NCBI RefSeq assembly: GCF_004123795.1
Contig: NZ_MSSM01000001.1
Span: 62,001-126,000 of the forward strand
Source: Lacticaseibacillus chiayiensis
GTDB taxonomy: Bacteria; Bacillota; Bacilli; Lactobacillales; Lactobacillaceae
Direction of reading: 5' to 3'
Length of the DNA stretch: 64,000 nucleotides
The position numbers and the translations under genes were made by a program. The notes under the pieces were generated by a model. That model saw nothing but the letters and a program-made list of their open reading frames with translations. It was not told where the DNA came from and did no database searches. Shown here in pieces: positions 8,339 through 17,147 of this stretch (position 1 is the first letter of the stretch; each line of letters begins with the position of its first letter).

Positions 8339-10207
8339 TTGAATAGTTTGGATTATCGACTTTTGCGCTATCTTCTGGCAAATGGCACCTCCAGTTTGGA
8401 TGAATTGGCTGAAAGCGAAAATGTTTCGACCCGAACGATGCAAAAATATATTCATGAACTCGGCGAGTCACTAGGAGACGCAGCGGAAATCCGCATCAAC
8501 AAAAGCGGCTATTTTCTGCATATCCTGAATTATCGCAAATTTTCGCTCATTCAATCAGGCGTCTTCAAACAAAATATTGACAATAACGACAAGCAAAAGC
8601 GGCAGGCAGAAATCTTGTTTCGGCTGATTCAAGAGCGCGAGTTTGTACCAATGGACGACATTGCCGATCAACTAACGGTAAGCCGCGGGACTCTGCTGAA
8701 GGATTTAACGGCATGTCGTATGTGGTTGAAGCCTTATGATCTCAGCATCGAAAGCGCCACCAGTCGTGGAATTAAGCTTCGGGTTGGTTCGACCGTTGAT
8801 TTAACGATGCTGATTTATAATCGGTTGTTTGACTATGTGCAGGCGCGGCTGTTCAGTGATCAAACGCTGGTGGCAGTCGTCATTGATCGTTTGAACGCAG
8901 CTAAAATCAAAACAAGTACCACCCAGATCTTTGAAAAGGTGATGCAAATTGTTGTGTTTCTTAAACAACATCATTATAAACTCAGCGGTATCAGTCCATA
9001 CTATACGAACTTAATGGAAGCATCGCCGTTGTTCATTAATATCCTTGAAGATATCGAAGATCGTTGTCACGTGACGTTTACCCAAGAAGAATACAATTTT
9101 CTGGCTTTCCCATTTAACCTTTATGCCAACAAATTGCTGTCAGCGGAAAAGTTAAAGCAAAAAGTCGAGGCTAACAAAGTGATTTTCGATCAGGTTGCTG
9201 ACGAGATCCGCAGTTTGGTCGATGCCAAGATCGATTATGAGCAGTTTTATCAAGCAACCAAGTATCATCTAATCTTTTTGATTAATCGCGGCATTTTCCA
9301 TATTTCTCCGTCTGACTATTTAACCAATAAAATGTTGCAGCGGTTTCAGCTAGCGGCGGATATGGCGATGGTGATGATTGATAAGCTGGAAGAAATTCTA
9401 GGGATTCATATTGCCGATGTCGAGATTAATTATCTGACGGTTTACTTTGAAATGGCGTTGCAGCATGCGGATAATGTGTCGCCGGATCAGCCACAGGTCG
9501 GATTCTTTTCCAGTATGGGGCAAAGTGTTTTGCGCTATTTACAAAATCAACTGGATACGATGTTTGAATCCAAGGTGCGCATTCGCACATTTCAGGATGA
9601 AACCGATATTTTGACGCATCAGGATCAACTGATCATGGTTTTTACCGATCGACCGCTGGCATTCCGGCTGAAGATTCCGGTGGTGATGATGGGCGATATT
9701 TTCCGCGATCGAGTGTTGGAAACGAAGGTGCGGGCTTCGGCGGTGCAACATGAAATTGATGCCGGGCGGATTATCTGGCGGGCGCAGACGTATGCGAACC
9801 GACCGAATCAATCCTATGAAGCGGTCTTACGTGCGACGTTGAAGGCTGACAGTGAAGCTGGTTTGGTCGACGCCGGGTTTATTGATCGCTTGATTCAACA
9901 TGAATCCACAACGAAATTTGTGTTGGATAATGGTGCGGCTATCCCACATGCCATCGCTGACATTGATCAAAATCGCCTGTTTTTGCATCTGAGTGTGTTG
10001 ACGCATGCGATGACGATTGGCGGAAAGTCTGTGAGTTACATTTTTGTGATCGGTATTCCCCGCGTGTTAGGTAAGAAGGCTTTGGAAGATTTATCGATGC
10101 TTTATGACTTACTCTTTTTGCTGGCAGTCAATGAAACTGCAATGGCAAATTTACGCAAGATTTCCGATAACCATGATCCTTTGACCGTTGTGACGGAGGG
10201 CTTATAA
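8339..10207 (+). CDS. gutR: Sorbitol operon regulator with PRD and EIIA-like domains
   Basis: A 622-residue PTS-regulated transcription regulator. The N-terminus has helix-turn-helix segments (LDELAESENVSTRTMQKY, and a second near residues 95-130). PRD regions follow, then an EIIB-like segment near residues 395-455 that shows no cysteine, and a C-terminal EIIA-like domain with VLDNGAAIPHAI, whose histidine is the expected phosphorylation site. The gene uses TTG at 8339 behind a strong AGGAGGAGG site with eight bases spacing. It lies inside the operon it should control and would respond to sorbitol PTS phosphorylation state. Confidence 0.87.
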   Translation: MNSLDYRLLRYLLANGTSSLDELAESENVSTRTMQKYIHELGESLGDAAEIRINKSGYFLHILNYRKFSLIQSGVFKQNIDNNDKQKRQAEILFRLIQEREFVPMDDIADQLTVSRGTLLKDLTACRMWLKPYDLSIESATSRGIKLRVGSTVDLTMLIYNRLFDYVQARLFSDQTLVAVVIDRLNAAKIKTSTTQIFEKVMQIVVFLKQHHYKLSGISPYYTNLMEASPLFINILEDIEDRCHVTFTQEEYNFLAFPFNLYANKLLSAEKLKQKVEANKVIFDQVADEIRSLVDAKIDYEQFYQATKYHLIFLINRGIFHISPSDYLTNKMLQRFQLAADMAMVMIDKLEEILGIHIADVEINYLTVYFEMALQHADNVSPDQPQVGFFSSMGQSVLRYLQNQLDTMFESKVRIRTFQDETDILTHQDQLIMVFTDRPLAFRLKIPVVMMGDIFRDRVLETKVRASAVQHEIDAGRIIWRAQTYANRPNQSYEAVLRATLKADSEAGLVDAGFIDRLIQHESTTKFVLDNGAAIPHAIADIDQNRLFLHLSVLTHAMTIGGKSVSYIFVIGIPRVLGKKALEDLSMLYDLLFLLAVNETAMANLRKISDNHDPLTVVTEGL

Positions 10208-10208
10208 A

Positions 10209-10718
10209 ATGAATGTTTTGATACTTGGTATTTTCGTTGCCGCAGCATTCTTGTTGCAGGCTTTGATGGTTTATTTTCAGATCCGCAACTTTGCCCACAA
10301 CTATCATGAGGTGCGCCAAGGCGGTCGCGTGTTGATCGGCAAAAATCCGCGACGGTTTCGGCAAGGCAGCTTGATGTTAATCGGACTGGATCCTGATGAT
10401 CGGATTCAGGAAATTCGGATTATGAAGGGGCTCACGGTTTTCAGTCGATTTCGCGAGGTCGATCGGTTCGATGGCGAATCGGTTGCTGAAGTCGGTGCTG
10501 ATTACGCGACGTTGCATAAGCTGAGCCGCACCGAACGAGAATGCTTTCTAAACGCGTATCGCAATTATGTGAACTATAAAACGAATAATCTCAGTTTTGA
10601 AGACTTTGATACGAGTCGCGTCAGCATGTTTTCGTTGCCGATTTTTAGCGAAATCAGCATGAAACTGAAAGCGATTCCGCAGATGCTGACACATATATTC
10701 AAGAAAAAGATAATTTAG
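10209..10718 (+). CDS. gutM: Glucitol operon activator protein GutM
   Basis: A 169-residue protein with one N-terminal membrane segment (about residues 1-24) followed by a soluble basic domain, matching the GutM family in size and layout. GutM proteins help activate glucitol operons together with the main regulator. The start follows the gutR stop with one base between them, indicating translational coupling. Recognition rests on layout, size and the fixed position between gutR and the EIIC gene. Confidence 0.82.
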   Translation: MNVLILGIFVAAAFLLQALMVYFQIRNFAHNYHEVRQGGRVLIGKNPRRFRQGSLMLIGLDPDDRIQEIRIMKGLTVFSRFREVDRFDGESVAEVGADYATLHKLSRTERECFLNAYRNYVNYKTNNLSFEDFDTSRVSMFSLPIFSEISMKLKAIPQMLTHIFKKKII

Positions 10719-10730
10719 GGGGATGACATC

Positions 10731-11288
10731 ATGCAATATATTTCTGATTTTGCCGCTGGATTCATGAAGCTGTTTCAAACTGGCGGAAAAACGTTTATTA
10801 GCTGGATGACCAGCATTGTGCCAGTGGTTTTGCTGCTGTTGGTTCTGATGAATACGATTATTGCGTTCATTGGGGAAGCGCGTATCGAACGGTTTGCGCA
10901 AAAAGCCAGCCGTAATGTGTTGATGCGCTATCTGGTTTTACCGTTTCTGGCGGCATTTATGTTGGGTAATCCAATGTGCTTTACACTGGCCCGTTTCTTG
11001 CCGGAATATTACAAGCCAAGTTATTACGCAGCCCAAGCACAGTTTTGCCATACCAGTAATGGTGTATTTCCCCACATTAATCCAGGTGAATTGTTTGTCT
11101 GGTTGGGGATTGCGCAAGGCGTGCAGAAGCTTGGTCTGAATCAAATGGATCTTGCCATTCGCTACATGTTGGTCGGCATTGTCATGAACTTCATCGGCGG
11201 TTGGGTCACTGATTTCACAACAGCCTATGTATCCAAGCAAACTGGAATTACGCTCAGCAAGACGGTTGACTTGTCAACGAGAGCATAA
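10731..11288 (+). CDS. gutC: Glucitol/sorbitol PTS EIIC component
   Basis: A 185-residue integral membrane protein, the usual length of the glucitol EIIC (EIIC2) subunit. Hydrophobic helices start near residues 20-45, 60-80 and in the C-terminal half. Recognisable family text includes LPFLAAFMLGNPMC and LPEYYKPSYYA. It forms the membrane channel together with the EIIBC1 protein encoded next. The start ATG follows an AGGGGG site. Confidence 0.9.
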   Translation: MQYISDFAAGFMKLFQTGGKTFISWMTSIVPVVLLLLVLMNTIIAFIGEARIERFAQKASRNVLMRYLVLPFLAAFMLGNPMCFTLARFLPEYYKPSYYAAQAQFCHTSNGVFPHINPGELFVWLGIAQGVQKLGLNQMDLAIRYMLVGIVMNFIGGWVTDFTTAYVSKQTGITLSKTVDLSTRA

Positions 11289-11336
11289 AGGCGGCAATTA
11301 CAATAGCACTTTCAAATCAAGGAGGCTTTATGAATT

Positions 11337-12452
11337 ATGGCCGAACAAAAATGGCATAGCATTCAAGTAGTCAAAGGATCAGGTGGTTATGGCGGTCCAT
11401 TGACGATCACACCGACTGAACAGAAGCATAAATTTATCTATGTAACCGGTGGCAACCGCCCCGCCATCGTCGATAAGATTGCGGAATTAACCGGGATGGA
11501 GGCCGTAGACGGATTCAAAACGTCCATCCCTGAAGACGAAACAGCATTAGCAATCATTGACTGCGGCGGTACATTACGTTGCGGTATTTATCCAAAGAAA
11601 AATATTTTAACGATTAATGTTTTACCGACTGGGAAATCCGGCCCGTTGGCAAAGTATATTGTGCCGAAATTGTATGTTTCAAACGTTGATGTCGATCAGA
11701 TTACGGCATTGCCTGATGATGCTGTTCCTGATCAGTCCCTGAACGGCGTGCCGCTTGATCAACGCGGCGAAGCGGGTAAGCAACAGGAAGCCACTGCTGA
11801 ATCAACCGCCGCACTTTCTTCGACGGGGGAAACCTCAGAAGCAAAGGCAGATGAAGCGGCCGCTGAAGCTCGGGAAGCTAAGTTTGACACGGACAAGACG
11901 ATTACGGCGCAAATGAAAAAGCCTAATTTCATTGCGCGAATCGGCATTGGCGCTGGGAAAGTAATCGCAACTTTTAACCAAGCCGCTAAAGATTCAGTTC
12001 AGACGATGTTGAACACGGTTATTCCATTCATGGCCTTTGTTGCCTTGCTTATTGGGATTATTCAAGGATCAGGCTTAGGTAACTGGTTTGCTAAGCTGAT
12101 GACACCGCTAGCTGGCAATATTTTTGGATTGATTGCGATTGGCTTTATCTGCTCATTGCCATTCTTATCACCGATTCTCGGTCCGGGCGCAGTTATTGCC
12201 CAAGTTATCGGAACGCTTATCGGGGTCGAAATTGGCCGCGGTAACATCCAACCGCAATATGCGCTGCCAGCTTTGTTTGCGATTAATACGCAGAACGCGG
12301 CGGACTTTATTCCCGTTGGACTGGGACTTGAAGAAGCAGATTCAAAAACGGTTGAAGTTGGCGTTGTTTCCGTTTTGTATTCACGCTTCCTAAACGGCGT
12401 GCCACGTGTTGTTGTTGCGTGGCTAGCAAGTTTCGGGCTGTATGCAAAGTAA
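11337..12452 (+). CDS. gutB: Glucitol/sorbitol PTS EIIBC1 component
   Basis: A 371-residue protein with a cytoplasmic EIIB domain at the N-terminus and a membrane domain at the C-terminus. The phosphorylated cysteine is expected in the [11 protein letters not shown] motif (about residues 79-86). A charged Ala/Glu-rich linker (about 135-185) joins the EIIB domain to several membrane helices. It transfers phosphate to sorbitol during import. An AAGGAGG site lies 11 bases before the ATG. The length fits the family. Confidence 0.92.
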   Translation: MAEQKWHSIQVVKGSGGYGGPLTITPTEQKHKFIYVTGGNRPAIVDKIAELTGMEAVDGFKTSIPEDETALAIIDCGGTLRCGIYPKKNILTINVLPTGKSGPLAKYIVPKLYVSNVDVDQITALPDDAVPDQSLNGVPLDQRGEAGKQQEATAESTAALSSTGETSEAKADEAAAEAREAKFDTDKTITAQMKKPNFIARIGIGAGKVIATFNQAAKDSVQTMLNTVIPFMAFVALLIGIIQGSGLGNWFAKLMTPLAGNIFGLIAIGFICSLPFLSPILGPGAVIAQVIGTLIGVEIGRGNIQPQYALPALFAINTQNAADFIPVGLGLEEADSKTVEVGVVSVLYSRFLNGVPRVVVAWLASFGLYAK

Positions 12453-12477
12453 GCAGTATTTTTGAGAGGTGAGGATA

Positions 12478-12861
12478 GTGTCGTCAGTAGCAGAAAAAAC
12501 AAAATATGAAACAAGGATTCTAGAGGTTGGTTCAGACGCGCGGGGTTTCAAAGATATTAACATGGCTATTCTTTTCGGTGATGAGGCGCCGGATGCTTTG
12601 CGCTCGTCTTGCTTCATCATTCAAGTCACCAAAATTCTAGAACCGATCCAGGCGGGAGACGTGATGGTATTTGGTGATCAGGCTTATACCATTACGGCAG
12701 TTGGTGATGAGGTGAATACAAATCTAGGCAACCTCGGTCACACAGCAGTGGTGTTTGATGGTTCGACCACACCTGAACTTGCCGGATCGCTTTATTTAGA
12801 ACAAAAACCATATCCACAACTAGACGTGGGCACTGTCATCAAAATTATTAAGGAGGTCTAG
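12478..12861 (+). CDS. gutA: Glucitol/sorbitol PTS EIIA component
   Basis: A cytoplasmic EIIA of about 127 residues that passes phosphate from HPr to the EIIB domain. The NLGHTAVVFDG segment contains the histidine typical of the glucitol EIIA family. Two in-frame GTG codons are possible, 12469 and 12478. The second has an AGGTG site six bases upstream and is preferred. The gene follows the EIIBC1 gene directly and is four bases from the next gene, so it is in the same operon. Confidence 0.87.
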   Translation: MSSVAEKTKYETRILEVGSDARGFKDINMAILFGDEAPDALRSSCFIIQVTKILEPIQAGDVMVFGDQAYTITAVGDEVNTNLGNLGHTAVVFDGSTTPELAGSLYLEQKPYPQLDVGTVIKIIKEV

Positions 12862-12864
12862 GTC

Positions 12865-13536
12865 ATGTTCATTGATACAGCCAATCTCGCACAAATCAAG
12901 GAAATGTTGGGATTTAACCAATTTGAGGGCGTTACCACAAATCCCAAGCTTCTTCTAAAAGAAGGCAATCCACGATTTGAACAATTGACTCAGATTCGGG
13001 CGTTAAAACCGGGTGTTCTTTTTGTCCAGTTGGTAGGAGATACTGAAGCAGAATTATTGGCAGATTATCACGAATTACGTAAACGTTTTCCAGACACTGA
13101 CGACACGCGAATGGCGTTTAAGGTGCCATTATTTGAACCGGGATACAGAGCAATTTCGACAATCCGCTCTGAAAAACCGGATGAGTGTCTATTAGGCACG
13201 GCTGTTTATTCCGTTCGCCAAGGTTTCATGGCATGCGTTGTTGACTGCGATTATATTGCCCCGTACGTGAACCGCATGGAGCAGTTGGACATCGATCCAT
13301 ATCGCATGATTGCCGAGACTCACGCTTTTTATCAGAAAACCGACACGCACATTAAGATTATGGGTGCAAGTTTCAAAAATGCGTCACAGGTGATGGCGGC
13401 AATCAAAGTTGGTGCAGAGAACGTTACGATCAGCTATGATATTTTCCAACAGTTGATGACCAATGCTGCAGCAGATGATGCCATCAGGGTCTTCAATGCA
13501 GAAGGCCGGCAGCTGGATCAAAAAGCAGGTGTCTAA
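12865..13536 (+). CDS. Transaldolase-like protein (fructose-6-phosphate aldolase/TalC group)
   Basis: A 223-residue class I aldolase-type protein. FIDTANLAQIKEM and GVTTNPKLLLKEG are the classic start of the small transaldolase/FSA family, and MAFKVPLFEPG holds the lysine expected to form the Schiff base. The start ATG follows AAGGAGG and lies four bases after gutA, so it belongs to the sorbitol operon. Placed there it could rearrange or split fructose 6-phosphate or a related ketose phosphate, but this is inference. Known family members are either transaldolases or FSA; the sequence alone does not decide. Confidence 0.82.
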   Translation: MFIDTANLAQIKEMLGFNQFEGVTTNPKLLLKEGNPRFEQLTQIRALKPGVLFVQLVGDTEAELLADYHELRKRFPDTDDTRMAFKVPLFEPGYRAISTIRSEKPDECLLGTAVYSVRQGFMACVVDCDYIAPYVNRMEQLDIDPYRMIAETHAFYQKTDTHIKIMGASFKNASQVMAAIKVGAENVTISYDIFQQLMTNAAADDAIRVFNAEGRQLDQKAGV

Positions 13537-13589
13537 AGCATAGACAGATGCGCTAAAAGAAGAAGGATTAAGCACATGCCAAGCATAAG

Positions 13590-13636
13590 AAAGCGCCGTG
13601 AAGTTCCGAGTAGTTGGGACTGCATGGCGCTTTTTG
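13590..13636 (+). terminator. Terminator of the sorbitol operon
   Basis: AAAGCGCC and GGCGCTTTTT form a stem around a 27-nt loop, ending in T residues, about 55 bases after the transaldolase-like gene. Confidence 0.75.
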
Positions 13637-14066
13637 CGTGCCAGCATCAAGTTTAAATGGTCGGATCATATGGGAAGCGAATGGCGTTACCACCTTTGAT
13701 AAACCAAATATTGACAACTACTCGATTGATTTTCCTTGTTATTTTATAAAATTAAAGCAGGAATTTTGCACGAATTGAACGGTCGCATTGTGAAACCAAC
13801 AAAGCTGCCAATTTTTAATGTTCCAAAACAAAGACAGTTCCGCCAACCTGTTATACACCGGATAAATGCTAATTTATAAGCATCTTAATAATAAACTAAC
13901 GAACCATCATCAGACCGCAATTTACATAAATGGAACAGACCAATCAATTTTTTGTTGACCCGATCACATATTATTGCACGATTAATCGTGCAAACATTTC
14001 CTGTTGTTTCGTTTGAGAAAGCGCTTTACAGTAGTGATAGACATGAATAGCAAAGGGGGTGAACAG
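13637..14066. other. Intergenic region before the amino-sugar-acid-type operon
   Basis: About 430 bases without a supported gene. The right part carries the palindrome at 13974-13993 and a candidate -35 TTGACC at 13955-13960. A weak cre-like GAAAGCGCTTTACA lies near 14018-14031. No RNA gene was recognised in the left part. Confidence 0.5.
13974..13993. promoter_or_regulatory. Perfect 20-bp palindrome, likely operator
   Basis: TTGCACGATTAATCGTGCAA is its own reverse complement over all 20 bases. It starts 13 bases behind a possible -35 element (TTGACC) and 73 bases before the regulator start, a position expected for an operator of the adjacent PRD regulator or another dimeric factor. Confidence 0.6.
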
Positions 14067-15905
14067 ATGCCATTAAGCAACCGGCAGCGACAACTTGTTT
14101 TGCAGTTGTTGAATGCCGAAGGGGCGGTGACGGCGAAACAGCTGGCTGAGTCGGCGGCGGTGAGTGTGCGGACCGTGAAGTATGATCTGACCGATATTCG
14201 TGATTGGTTGGCTGCGAAAGGTTCGGCTCTGAAGAGTGCCCCACGCAAAGGAATTTGGATTGAAGCCGATGATGCTGCTAGGGCGGTTCTGCGTGAGAAA
14301 ATCGATGAACAAATTGCCGATCATTATTTAGCGCCGAATGAACGGATCATCCGCATGATTTTGATTCTTGCGCAAACCGGTGATTATACGACCCAGCAAC
14401 AGTTTCAAGCGTGGGTCAATGTCAGCCAGACAACGGTGAACAATGATCTTAAGAAACTGGCGGTTTATCTGCAGCAGTTCAACGTGAAGCTGACCAGTAA
14501 AAACTACTATGGTTACAAGCTCAATGGCGCGGAACTCGATATTCGCCGCTTGCTGGAACAGCTGATTACCCAACAGTTGAATCGCAAGACGCTGATGGCC
14601 GAATTGGTGGACAGTCTCAGCACGAAAATCGAACCGAAACGAGCCGTGATGTTAACTGGCGAGGCCACGTTTGACCATGCTTTTAACACGATTTTGAAGG
14701 AAGCCATTCACCTAGGCAAAACAGAACCGCGCATCCCTGATCCTAGCGTGCTGATTGCGATGATTATTCGGTTGACGATTGGCGTGATTCGCCAAGGATT
14801 CAACCAGTTAGTGAATAGTTATCATCGCGTTGAGCAGCCTGCTGCTAACCAGCATTTTGTCGACAAGCTGATGATGAGAACGCTGGATTTTTATAATCTG
14901 CCAGCGCTGACGGATGATGTTGCGTATTACCTCGGTCAACGCGATGATGAACAGCCAGTGGCGCAGGATCATAACTTAGTGGCGATGACGCATCGAATCA
15001 TTTTGGCGGTTGGCGCGCTGGTCGATCACGATTTCAGCCATGACAGTCAACTGCAGGAAAATCTGTACCTGCACCTGAGCCAATCTTTGGGCGAGAAGAG
15101 TCAGCTTTTGGAATATAGCCCGTTCACGCAAGACATTAAGCAAGAATATCCGGACTTATTTGCGGCCATCGAAAAAACCGTCAACAAGGAGCTGGCCGAT
15201 GATCAAGCGGTGTTGAGCGAGGCATTTGTTTCTTTTATCGCGTTGCATTTCATGGTGTCGCTTAATCGTGACAGTCAAATGCGGACGGTGCGGGTTGCCT
15301 ATGTTTGTGCGACGGGCATCGGGATTACCAACCTGATTCAGCAACGGATCGCTTCGGCCATTCCGAACATCGAACTGGTGGGCTTTGCGTCCATTGACGA
15401 TGCCCGCGCCTTAATCGCCCGCGAGCAACCGGAATTGGTCATCAGCGTTTTCCCACTGAAAAATGTCGACGTTCAGGTGATCGAAGTCCAGCCACTGCCG
15501 AATGCTACCGACATTGCCGCCATTCGCCAGGCAGTCGCTAAAAAATTGCAGGTACCGCTGACGCAAATCAAATCGCAACACCCTGTCGTCTCGATCAAGC
15601 CCAAACCTAATCTGGAGCAGCAGACCCAGCAGACGATTTTGACGATGTTCAGCATCTATTCCGAACTTAAGCTGCAACTACCGACCAAAATCGATCCGTA
15701 CTATGGCGACGCGTTCATGATCCACGTTTTTCTGGCTGTTCAACGCATTATGTTTAACAAGCAGTATCAGGGAAAACCGAATCATGATGATCCGAAACTG
15801 GTTGGAACCGTCGAGCACGTCTTTTCCGATCATGGGCTGGCGATTAATCGAGCTGAGGTGCATGCAATTCTGGAATACTTGAGTTTGAGTCACGCATCAT
15901 CATAG
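14067..15905 (+). CDS. PRD-containing transcriptional regulator of the DUF4310-4312 operon
   Basis: A 612-residue BglG/MtlR-like regulator. An N-terminal helix-turn-helix (AKQLAESAAVSVRTVKYDL, about residues 20-40) and a second HTH are followed by PRD-like regions. An EIIB-like domain carries VAYVCATGIGITN with the phosphorylatable cysteine, and a further PRD-like C-terminal stretch follows. The start at 14067 has AAAGGGGGTG five bases upstream; an earlier in-frame ATG at 14004 has none. It heads an operon of eight further genes and probably senses its PTS-like or sugar status. Such regulators accompany the EF_0829-type gene cassettes of Enterococcus. Confidence 0.85.
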   Translation: MPLSNRQRQLVLQLLNAEGAVTAKQLAESAAVSVRTVKYDLTDIRDWLAAKGSALKSAPRKGIWIEADDAARAVLREKIDEQIADHYLAPNERIIRMILILAQTGDYTTQQQFQAWVNVSQTTVNNDLKKLAVYLQQFNVKLTSKNYYGYKLNGAELDIRRLLEQLITQQLNRKTLMAELVDSLSTKIEPKRAVMLTGEATFDHAFNTILKEAIHLGKTEPRIPDPSVLIAMIIRLTIGVIRQGFNQLVNSYHRVEQPAANQHFVDKLMMRTLDFYNLPALTDDVAYYLGQRDDEQPVAQDHNLVAMTHRIILAVGALVDHDFSHDSQLQENLYLHLSQSLGEKSQLLEYSPFTQDIKQEYPDLFAAIEKTVNKELADDQAVLSEAFVSFIALHFMVSLNRDSQMRTVRVAYVCATGIGITNLIQQRIASAIPNIELVGFASIDDARALIAREQPELVISVFPLKNVDVQVIEVQPLPNATDIAAIRQAVAKKLQVPLTQIKSQHPVVSIKPKPNLEQQTQQTILTMFSIYSELKLQLPTKIDPYYGDAFMIHVFLAVQRIMFNKQYQGKPNHDDPKLVGTVEHVFSDHGLAINRAEVHAILEYLSLSHASS

Positions 15906-15912
15906 AAGGGGG

Positions 15913-16269
15913 ATGACACCACTGGAAGCCAACGATGAACTACCGGAAGAAGTCCAAATGATGATCAAGCAAAGCAGTGATACCGAGGCGGCGGAAGCAC
16001 TAGTTCATTATGTGATTAAATTGTCCGCTGCTGCGACGATTCATTTTACCGATGTTCAGTTGCAGGTGCTCACGAATCACCTGATCGAAATGCTGAACCG
16101 TTCACGGTCGGGTGAGCAACTCCCAGCGGTCGATCCGCAAATGTTTGCTGACGTTTCGCAAAAATCGCTGGATTTAGCTGATCAAGTTGTACGGCATATC
16201 GGACATTTGGCCGTTGCCGAAAAGTATATTTTATCGATTCATTTTGAAGCAGCACAAAACAAAATTTGA
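15913..16269 (+). CDS. Small PRD-only protein (EF_0829/AHA_3910-like)
   Basis: A roughly 118-residue acidic soluble protein consisting of little more than one PRD-like helical domain, with conserved histidines in TNHLIEML and VVRHIGHL. It fits the short PRD family found next to SFCGS and DUF4312 proteins in other genomes. PRDs are phosphorylated by PTS proteins, so this may be a regulatory adaptor; that is inference. The ATG at 15913 touches the AAGGGGG site. An in-frame CTG at 15922 has better spacing and resembles the gutC ribosome-site layout, so the true start may be there. Confidence 0.7.
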   Translation: MTPLEANDELPEEVQMMIKQSSDTEAAEALVHYVIKLSAAATIHFTDVQLQVLTNHLIEMLNRSRSGEQLPAVDPQMFADVSQKSLDLADQVVRHIGHLAVAEKYILSIHFEAAQNKI

Positions 16270-16273
16270 AGAT

Positions 16274-16390
16274 AACGCGTTCATCGGCGCAGGAGCTTGC
16301 ATGTAAGGACCTTGGTCGCAATGGCCAAAATCGGGCCATTACGCCCAAGGCCGCTTACACGCCAGCTCCTAAGCGCGCCGGTTCACGCTC
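16274..16390 (+). repeat. Structured ~117-nt leader repeat, copy A
   Basis: A long imperfect hairpin (core 16285-16380) lying directly before the ribosome site of the SFCGS gene. Paired blocks from outside in are CGGCGC/GCGCCG, AGGAGCT/AGCTCCT, TGTAAG/CTTACA, CCTTGG/CCAAGG and AATGGCC/GGCCATT. Two related copies lie in tandem at 43164-43407. Several stems differ in sequence between copies yet keep pairing, pointing to a conserved fold. Confidence 0.8.
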
Positions 16391-16405
16391 AAGGAGGATT
16401 TTATC

Positions 16406-16765
16406 ATGGTTAAAGTTGTTATCGCAGATCGCATGGGTAAAGGTCAAAACGTTGCCAAAGGGGTTGAAGCAGCTGGCGGTACCGCTGTTGTCGTACCGGG
16501 CATGGGCGCTGATATGCGTTTGGGTCAGGTCATGGATAAAGAAAAAGCCGATATGGGCATCAGCTTCTGCGGTTCTGGCGGTGCCGGTGCGATTACCGCG
16601 CATACGCAATTTGGCTGGCCGGAACGTCACGGGATGCGCTCGATTCAAGAAGGTGTGACCGCGATTGAAGAAGGTAACAAGGTGCTCGGTTTTGGATTTA
16701 TGGATCAGGAAGCGTTGGGCAAAGCTTTGGTTGAGGCGTGGGAAAAGAAGTATCCAGAAGCTTAA
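16406..16765 (+). CDS. Glycine-rich SFCGS-family protein
   Basis: A 119-residue soluble protein with the defining motif ISFCGSGGAGAITAHTQFG near residues 52-70. It belongs to a family found only in cassettes with DUF4310, DUF4311 and DUF4312 proteins. The N-terminus (MVKVVIADRMGKGQNVAKG) looks like a beta strand and loop, as in EIIB domains. The conserved cysteine might be a phosphate acceptor; that is speculation. An AAGGAGG site precedes the ATG, directly behind the structured repeat. Family recognition is firm, biochemical function is unknown. Confidence 0.85.
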   Translation: MVKVVIADRMGKGQNVAKGVEAAGGTAVVVPGMGADMRLGQVMDKEKADMGISFCGSGGAGAITAHTQFGWPERHGMRSIQEGVTAIEEGNKVLGFGFMDQEALGKALVEAWEKKYPEA

Positions 16766-16777
16766 GGAGGGAACGAG

Positions 16778-17146
16778 ATGACGGTCGTGAATGAAACCAA
16801 ACGTCAGGTGATTACCGTTTCCGGCAAAGGCGAAACCAAACAACAGGCATTTGCCGCCGCTTTTAGCAGCATTCAAAAGCAGCTGGTTGGTGAGGCAGAC
16901 GAGGCCATTTTACGGATTATTCCGGAGAAAGTTGAACCGCTTAAGTTAGTTAAGTCCAGTTATACCGAAAAATTTCTGTTTTTCTTTTTCAAGCGGACAC
17001 GCACGACTTATGCGGTTACGCTGGCCGTGACGGTTGCGGTGACCGCGATTGATCTTGATGCGTTGACGTTTGAAGATGTCACGGCGCCGTCACCGGATGC
17101 ACTTTCCTTGCCAAATTTGAAAAATATGTTGAAGGGTGTGAAATGA
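16778..17146 (+). CDS. DUF4312 family protein
   Basis: A 122-residue protein with an N-terminal segment QVITVSGKGETKQQAFAAAF, a helical middle part and a C-terminal Val/Thr-rich strand region (AVTLAVTVAVTAID). A short aromatic FLFFFFKRTRTTY stretch separates them. It sits between the SFCGS gene (12 bases) and the DUF4311 gene (one base), the fixed family order. No function has been assigned to the family to my knowledge; the context suggests a peripheral subunit of the membrane system encoded next. Confidence 0.82.
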   Translation: MTVVNETKRQVITVSGKGETKQQAFAAAFSSIQKQLVGEADEAILRIIPEKVEPLKLVKSSYTEKFLFFFFKRTRTTYAVTLAVTVAVTAIDLDALTFEDVTAPSPDALSLPNLKNMLKGVK

Positions 17147-17147
17147 A

